A stretch of 42,725 nucleotides of DNA from Pseudomonas sp. ERMR1:02. GTDB lineage: Bacteria > Pseudomonadota > Gammaproteobacteria > Pseudomonadales > Pseudomonadaceae. Shown in pieces: positions 37,662 to 42,725 of this stretch. The notes under the pieces are model-generated. The model was not told the DNA's origin. It did not search any database and saw only the letters and a program-made list of their open reading frames with translations. Numbering within the stretch: the stretch's first letter is position 1; every line of letters starts with the position of its first letter. Both the position numbers and the translations under genes were made by a program. The stretch covers positions 1-42,725 of the forward strand of contig NZ_NKJI01000031.1 of NCBI RefSeq assembly GCF_002277815.1. The letters are read 5' to 3'.

Positions 37662-37753
37662 GGATCGGTGCCATCTACATTGTCACCCAGACTGAACTGC
37701 CCGCCCCCACATCAGTCGCATGCATAAGCCTGCCTTGATTCAGAGGAGTGAAA

Positions 37754-38554
37754 GTGACCCGTACCTCCAAGCCGCAGACGCTCGAATCAGTGCCGTTGAA
37801 CAAAACCCCGGCCATCCATCGACTGCGTGTGCTGACCGTCAATACCCACAAGGGCTTTACCGCCTTCAACCGACGTTTCATCCTGCCCGAATTGCGCGAA
37901 GCGGTGCGCAGTACCTCGGCGGACCTGGTGTTCTTGCAGGAGGTGGTCGGCGAACATGATCGCCACTCTTCGCGCTTCAACGATTGGCCAACGACCTCGC
38001 AATACGAGTTCCTCGCGGACAGCATGTGGAGCGATTTCGCCTATGGCCGCAATGCGGTCTACCCCGACGGTCACCACGGCAACGCGCTGTTGTCCAAATA
38101 CCCGATTCGCGAATACCGCAACCTCGATGTTTCCATCACCGGACCCGAGCGCCGCGGGCTGTTGCATTGCGTGCTGGACGTGCCTGGGCACGCCGAGGTC
38201 CATGCGATCTGCGTTCATCTGAGCCTGCTGGAAAGTCATCGACAACTTCAGTTGCAGTTGCTCTGTCAGCTGCTTGAATCCCTGCCCGACGATGCACCGG
38301 TGATTATCGCTGGCGATTTCAACGACTGGCAGCTCCAGGGTAACGCCGCCCTCGCCCGTCGCGACTACCTGCACGAAGCCTTCGAACGCCATCACGGCCG
38401 TCCCGCCAAAACTTACCCCGCGCGGTTTCCGCTGCTGCGCCTGGACCGCATTTATCTGCGCAATGCCAGTAGCCATGAGCCGAAAATTCTCGGGACCAAG
38501 CCATGGACGCACTTGTCGGATCATTTGCCGCTGGCCGTTGAAGTACACCTCTGA
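37754..38554 (+). CDS. Endonuclease/exonuclease/phosphatase (EEP) family protein, YbhP-like
   Basis: A 266-residue EEP-fold hydrolase. Metal and catalytic motifs are VLTVNTHKGF (Asn), VFLQEVVGEH (Glu), VIIAGDFNDW (Asp and Asn), LRLDRIYLR and HLSDHLPLAVEV (Asp-His). Members cut nucleic acids or phospholipid-type phosphodiesters. E. coli ybhP lies beside cardiolipin synthase clsB, but no cls gene follows here. The GTG at 37754 is preferred because AGAGGAG (37742-37748) is correctly spaced. The earlier GTG at 37748 overlaps that Shine-Dalgarno sequence. It carries no signal peptide. Confidence 0.85.
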   Translation: MTRTSKPQTLESVPLNKTPAIHRLRVLTVNTHKGFTAFNRRFILPELREAVRSTSADLVFLQEVVGEHDRHSSRFNDWPTTSQYEFLADSMWSDFAYGRNAVYPDGHHGNALLSKYPIREYRNLDVSITGPERRGLLHCVLDVPGHAEVHAICVHLSLLESHRQLQLQLLCQLLESLPDDAPVIIAGDFNDWQLQGNAALARRDYLHEAFERHHGRPAKTYPARFPLLRLDRIYLRNASSHEPKILGTKPWTHLSDHLPLAVEVHL

Positions 38555-38840
38555 ACCCTGTGCCGATCATGTCGAAAAATCACTCATGATCGACAGCTAA
38601 AACGTTTCACCTGTTACTTTTGACAGTAGATACGCAAAAAAACTGCTGCTACGTTGCACTCGTCCATACACCTGAACCTATGGACGTGCGACTCATAGTG
38701 GCCGTCGTTGCTGAACGTTATCGGTTTCGGGTGACTGTTCACCCGATGCTGTCTCGCAACTCGCGCTGCCGATGGCGTCTGATGCCTTGCCATTTCTGAC
38801 ATGTGGCAACTCAGTCGCCGATCCATAAGCGGAGACGAGC
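38555..38840. other. Intergenic region before the autotransporter genes
   Basis: 286 bp without a gene. It contains a stem-loop just after the EEP gene (CGATCATG 38564-38571, CATGATCG 38585-38592), a TTGACA at 38620-38625 without a convincing -10 partner, and a second small palindrome (CGGGTGA 38728-38734, TCACCCG 38739-38745). GGAG at 38831-38834 is the Shine-Dalgarno sequence of the autotransporter gene. Confidence 0.5.
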
Positions 38841-41490
38841 ATGAAGTTTTCCAGCGATCTGCCCATGTACCGTTACAGCGCCTGTGCCGTTTCAATCCTG
38901 TTCTGCATCGGCTGGCCCCAACCCACCCAAGCGGCGTGTACGCTCACCCCCACCGCCGGTAACGATAACTACGTTTGTGACAGCGCCAGCAATGGGCCGC
39001 TGACTGACCTGGCGGGCAATAACCGCCTGACCTTCCCGGCCAATGGCTCCGGCACGATCAATGGCAACGTCACGTTCGGTGCCGGCACCGATACGGTCAA
39101 CATGAATTCCGGGCGCATCGTCGGTGTGCTGGATCAGGGTGACGGCGCGGACGTCCTCAACATCAGCGCCGGGCAGATCACCGGGGCGGTCCAACAAGGC
39201 AATGGCGTCGATAATTTCACCATGACTGGCGGCATTATTCAGTCCCTGGCTCAAGGCGACAGCCGCGACTCTTTCCTGATGACCGGCGGCACCATCGTTG
39301 GTGCTTTCGAGGATGGCGATACTGCCAAGATGACTGGAGGCACCATCGGCCGGGTCGACATGAAGCTCGATAACAACCTGTTCGACATGTCCGGCGGAAA
39401 GATCCTGGGCAATCTGGTGACGGGCTTCGGACGCGACACCATCATCGTATCCGGTGGGAGTATTGGCGGGTTCATCAGCGTCAGCGGTGGCGACGACAGC
39501 ATTAAAGTGACCGGTGGCGAGGTCTTTGGTGAGATCCGCACCAGCGTCGGCAATGACACTTTTGTCTGGGATGGCGGTGGCATCCTTCACTCGGCAATTC
39601 TGATGGAAGGCGGCGACGACAGCGCGACTGTGCGCAATCTCGACGAGAGCACCCTCGCCCAGACCCCGAGCCTCAACGGCGGCACCGGCAACGATGTGCT
39701 GACCTTCGATCACACCACAACCACGGGCGCTGGCCGCTACGTCAATTGGGAAACGGTCAAGCTGAGTAACAACTCACGGCTCGATCTCGCCGATAACTTC
39801 GTACTGGGTGACAGCGCATCCCGCACTGGTGTGTTCAACATCGACGGCAGCAGCGTCCTGACGTCGACGCAAGGCAGCATCTCGCCCTTCACCGCCGGCC
39901 AGCGTGCGACATTGAACAACGCCGGGATCATCGACCTTGGCAACGGCAATACCCGTACCAGCGACACCCTGACGGTAGAGGGCAATTACGCGGGAAGCGG
40001 CGGTCAACTGCTTGTGCAAAGTGTGCTTGGCGGTGACAACTCGCCCAGTGACAAACTGGTTGTCAATAACGGTTCCCTGACGGGTACCACTGCAATCAGC
40101 GTCACGAATCTGGGTGGCGCTGGCGCGGCAACTTTGCAAAATGGCATTCAGGTAGTCCAGGCCCAAGGCACGGCAACCAGCGACAATGGCGCCTTTACGC
40201 TCAAGACCCCGTTGTCGGTCGGCGCCTACGATTACGTCCTGTACAAGGGCGGTGTAACCGCCGGCAGTCAGGACAGTTGGTACTTGCGTTCGTCCGTCGT
40301 GGCGCCGCCACTGGTAGCAGTGACCGCAGCCAACCCCGCCCCGGCCCTGCCGCCGGTAGCCAACCCCGCCCCGGCTGTGCCACCGGTGGGCAACCCCGCC
40401 CAGCCGTGCCATCGCTGCCCAACCCCGCGCCGGCCGTGCCACCCGTGGTAGAACTGGTGCCTTTGGTGGCGATACCCGTGGCCGCCGCCGGCAGCCCGCC
40501 GTTGCCAACGCCCGAACCCGGTGCTGCACCGATTCCGTTGTACCGCATGGAAGTGCCAACCTGGTCGATATTGCCGTCAGCGGCTGCGCAAATGACCCTG
40601 ACCGCCCTCGGCACCTTCCATGATCGCCAGGGTGATCAGAGCCTGCTGACTGAAACCGGAACCTTTGGCGCAGGCTGGGGGCGGGTCTATGGCAAGGACC
40701 TCGACCAGACATGGGCCGGCACCGTCACGCCACGTTTCGACGGCTCAATTAAAGGGTTCCAGGTGGGCAACGATCTGTTCGCCTCAGAAACGTCTGGGGG
40801 ACAAACCCAGCGCAGCGGTTTCTTCGTCGGCCAAAACCGCATGAAGGGTAATGTTGACGGCTTCAACCAGGGTTACGAAGGTAAACGCGCCGGCAAAGTC
40901 GAACTTGAAGGCAACAATCTCGGCGCCTACTGGACCCTGACAGATCCTAAAGGTAGATACTTCGATGCGGTGGCGATGTACACCTGGCTTTATGGCGATA
41001 GCCATTCCGATCGCGGCCTCAAAATCGACAATCGCGGTCACGCGCTGACCCTTTCATTGGAGACAGGTTTTCCCTTCACGCTGGCGCGCAACTGGGTGAT
41101 CGAACCCCAGGGGCAAATCATCCGCCAGCAGGTTGATCTCGACAGTCAGAATGACGGCATTTCCCGAGTGTCTTTGATTCCGACGCGGCATTGACCGCTC
41201 GACTCGGCGCGCGGCTCAAAGGCAGCTTCAAAGCCGGCGGCCTGCCGCTGGAACCCTGGCTGCGTGTCAACGTTTGGCACGCTTTTGAAGGCACTGACAC
41301 AGTCACTTTCGCCAACACCACCGATATCGATACAAAGCAGAAATCTTCGTGGGCTGATGTCGGTATTGGCGCGACCCTGAAGCTCGCGCCAAGCGTCGGC
41401 GTATATGCCAATGTTGATTACAGCAGCAATCTAGACGCTAACCAGCAACGCGCAATGGCCAGCACGCTGGGTATCAGGGTCAGCTGGTAA
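38841..41490 (+). CDS. Autotransporter with 20-residue repeat passenger and Pro-rich linker (frame-broken)
   Basis: About 883 residues after repair. A signal peptide (MKFSSDLPMYRYSACAVSIL, ending near TQA at residue 31) leads to a passenger. Residues 74-265 hold about ten tandem units of roughly 20 residues, pattern G-x-V-x-x-G-x-G-x-D-x-F-x-M-T-G-G-x-I, expected to stack as beta-helix rungs. A Pro/Ala linker repeats NPAPAVPPV (about 40326-40440). The C-terminal autotransporter beta-barrel begins near LTALGTFHDRQGDQSLLTET and ends IRVSW, the typical terminal aromatic residue for BAM recognition. Breaks: 40399-40401 (CCCC read as CCC, in the linker) and 41173-41175 (TTTT read as TTT, in the barrel: VSFDSDAALTARLGARL). 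GGAG lies 6 nt before the ATG. Passenger function is unknown; adhesion is a family-based guess. Confidence 0.85.
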
Positions 41491-41805
41491 TACCGAGCAA
41501 AGGCTCTAGCACGTGCGTTTTTTTGACGTTTTTTCCAATAAACAAGAACTTAGGTACGCGCCGTAAATCAGTCACTTATACGACCTGAAATACCACTACC
41601 ACTGATCGGCCATTTTCTTGACGCAGTGGCGGGGGTCTTCTTGACTTCACGGTACTACCCCGGAATCATTACCAGGGGCAAGCCCCCAAGACACCCGCGC
41701 GATCGGGCGCCCCCCCGGCTTGCTCCAAACCATTCGGTCGCCCCTCGCTCGGGGTAGGAGAGACGCCAAGGCAAGTACGGCACGCGATTGCAAGGTAGCC
41801 CCGCC
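41491..41805. other. Intergenic region between the two autotransporter genes
   Basis: 315 bp with no gene. A small stem (GAGC 41495-41498, GCTC 41503-41506) and a run of seven T at 41518-41524 may form a weak terminator. The remainder has a long C run (about 41711-41717) and no clear promoter. AAGG about 9 nt before the next ATG is a possible Shine-Dalgarno sequence. Confidence 0.45.
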
Positions 41806-42725
41806 ATGAAAACCTCCCTAACCCAACACGAGATCAAAATCACTTTTTTGCACTGTCTCGAGCTCACTCCTGCTGTGCTCGTCCATGGAAGTGCAGGCAA
41901 CACCTGCCGAAGAAGATACAACGCCCTGGTTCGGCCAGGACATCCCGACGCTCTCCTTGCCTGCTCTCGCGAATACGTACCCCGGGCGTTTCAGCCCTGC
42001 TACCGATATGCGAAGCAGTTACTTCACCACCGAAGACGCCACCCCCTTCGCCTGGGATCAGGTCTACGGACAGGCCTCCCGCCTGGCCCAAACCGATGCC
42101 TTGGGCCAGGGCGTTTCCAATCCCGGCTCAGGCGAAGTCAAAGGTCCGGCGATCCTGACTGTGCAAAGCGGCAGCGGCCAGACCCAACAGGTCGGCCTGA
42201 TTAGCGGCACCACCCAGTTGCAGGGCAATAGCAGTGGCCTGCTGACCAACCGCGCCATGTCCGACCCGACCACCGATACCCTCAACCTGCAAGGCCAAAG
42301 CCTCGGGCCTACTGGAGCCTGACCGGGGCACAGGGCTGGCACGTCGACCTGTCGGCCAGCGGCGGCCGTGTAAGCGGGTTCAGTCGCAACGAACAGGGCG
42401 CCCGGCAAGCCACCGAAGGCAGCGCGATGACGCTGTCGGTGGAGGGTGGTTTTCCGATCGGTATCAGCGAAAACTGGGTGGTTGAACCCCAGGCGCAATT
42501 GATCAACCAGCGGATCACCCTCGATACGCCCTATGCGGGCTCGGGCAACGCTTCTTCCTCCGACGTGACGGCATGGAGCGGCCGTGTCGGTGCCAAATTG
42601 CAAGGTAGTTATGACATCAGCGGCCTGCCCGTCGAACCCTATGTACGGACCAACTTGTGGCACACGGTGTACACCGGCAATACCGTGACGCTGGATCAGG
42701 TCGACAAGATCACCAGCAGTCGCAA
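41806..42725 (+). CDS. Passenger-poor autotransporter beta-barrel protein (runs off window, frame-broken)
   Basis: The 3' end lies outside the window. The gene starts MKTSLTQHEIKIT. A hydrophobic signal-like stretch (TVSSSLLLCSSMEVQA) is readable only in another frame, so a length error in the six-T run at 41844-41849 is inferred. After it come only about 45 residues (TPAEEDTTPWFGQDIPTLSL and on) before the barrel begins at FAWDQVYGQASRLAQTDALG. The barrel parallels the previous gene: LQGQSLGAYWSLTGAQGWHV against LEGNNLGAYWTLTDPKGRYF, and GFPIGISENWVVEPQAQLIN against GFPFTLARNWVIEPQGQIIR. A second break at 42305-42307 (GGGG read as GGG) is repaired by LGAYWSL. The role is unknown. Confidence 0.72.

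Noticed and set aside
38620..38648. Sigma70 promoter for the first autotransporter gene from TTGACA at 38620
   Set aside because: No acceptable -10 box occurs 16-18 nt downstream, so it is only mentioned as a feature of the intergenic DNA.

Overview
The window looks like a chromosomal segment of a fluorescent Pseudomonas, P. fluorescens group in the broad sense. The evidence is a pvdQ-type pyoverdine acylase, many Pseudomonas REP/REPIN palindromes of the GTAGGAGCGAGC type, GC-rich codon use, and a glgA-treZ-malQ-treY-(DUF2934)-glgX block typical of pseudomonads. I identified no rRNA, tRNA, CRISPR array, prophage or insertion sequence.

Layout. (1) 1-2.8 kb: the 5' part of a type VI secretion VgrG gene, a DinB-family gene and zapE, all on the minus strand. 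(2) 2.8-11.7 kb: housekeeping and catabolic genes. These are an aldo/keto reductase behind a palindrome-overlapped promoter, an agmatinase-family ureohydrolase with a PotF-like binding protein and a divergent LysR regulator, a LEA-type lipoprotein, a nitrilase with a divergent LysR regulator, a small conserved protein, a DUF883/ElaB-like protein and a DpkA-like imine reductase. (3) 11.9-16.7 kb: one very large DUF6543 (dermonecrotic-toxin-like) gene ending in an HEFAH metallopeptidase-like domain. (4) 17-21 kb: an orphan FecR-type anti-sigma regulator, pvdQ, and a short Fur-like winged-helix protein. (5) 21.2-24.9 kb: small membrane and lipoproteins, a DUF411-DedA/YqaA pair, an alpha/beta hydrolase and a D-2-hydroxyacid dehydrogenase. 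(6) 25.5-36.5 kb: the glycogen/trehalose block. GlgA makes alpha-glucan, GlgX debranches it, MalQ rearranges maltodextrins, and TreY plus TreZ convert the chains to trehalose. (7) 36.8-38.6 kb: a PIG-L deacetylase and an EEP-family hydrolase. (8) 38.8 kb to the end: two tandem autotransporter genes, the second with almost no passenger.

The most important caveat is frame integrity. About 20 reading-frame breaks occur in otherwise well-conserved genes: vgrG, DUF883, dpkA, the DUF6543 gene, fecR, the hydrolase, glgA, malQ, glgX and both autotransporters. Nearly all can be repaired by restoring one base to a short homopolymer. This looks like systematic homopolymer under-calling in the assembly, not real gene decay. 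I therefore annotate these as full-span CDSs and give the break position in each.

At least eight REP pairs (REPINs) punctuate gene ends, including one with 32-nt perfect arms inside the trehalose/glycogen block. Candidate regulatory sites are a 7-4-7 palindrome over the aldo/keto reductase promoter and a possible PvdS (iron-starvation sigma) box upstream of pvdQ.
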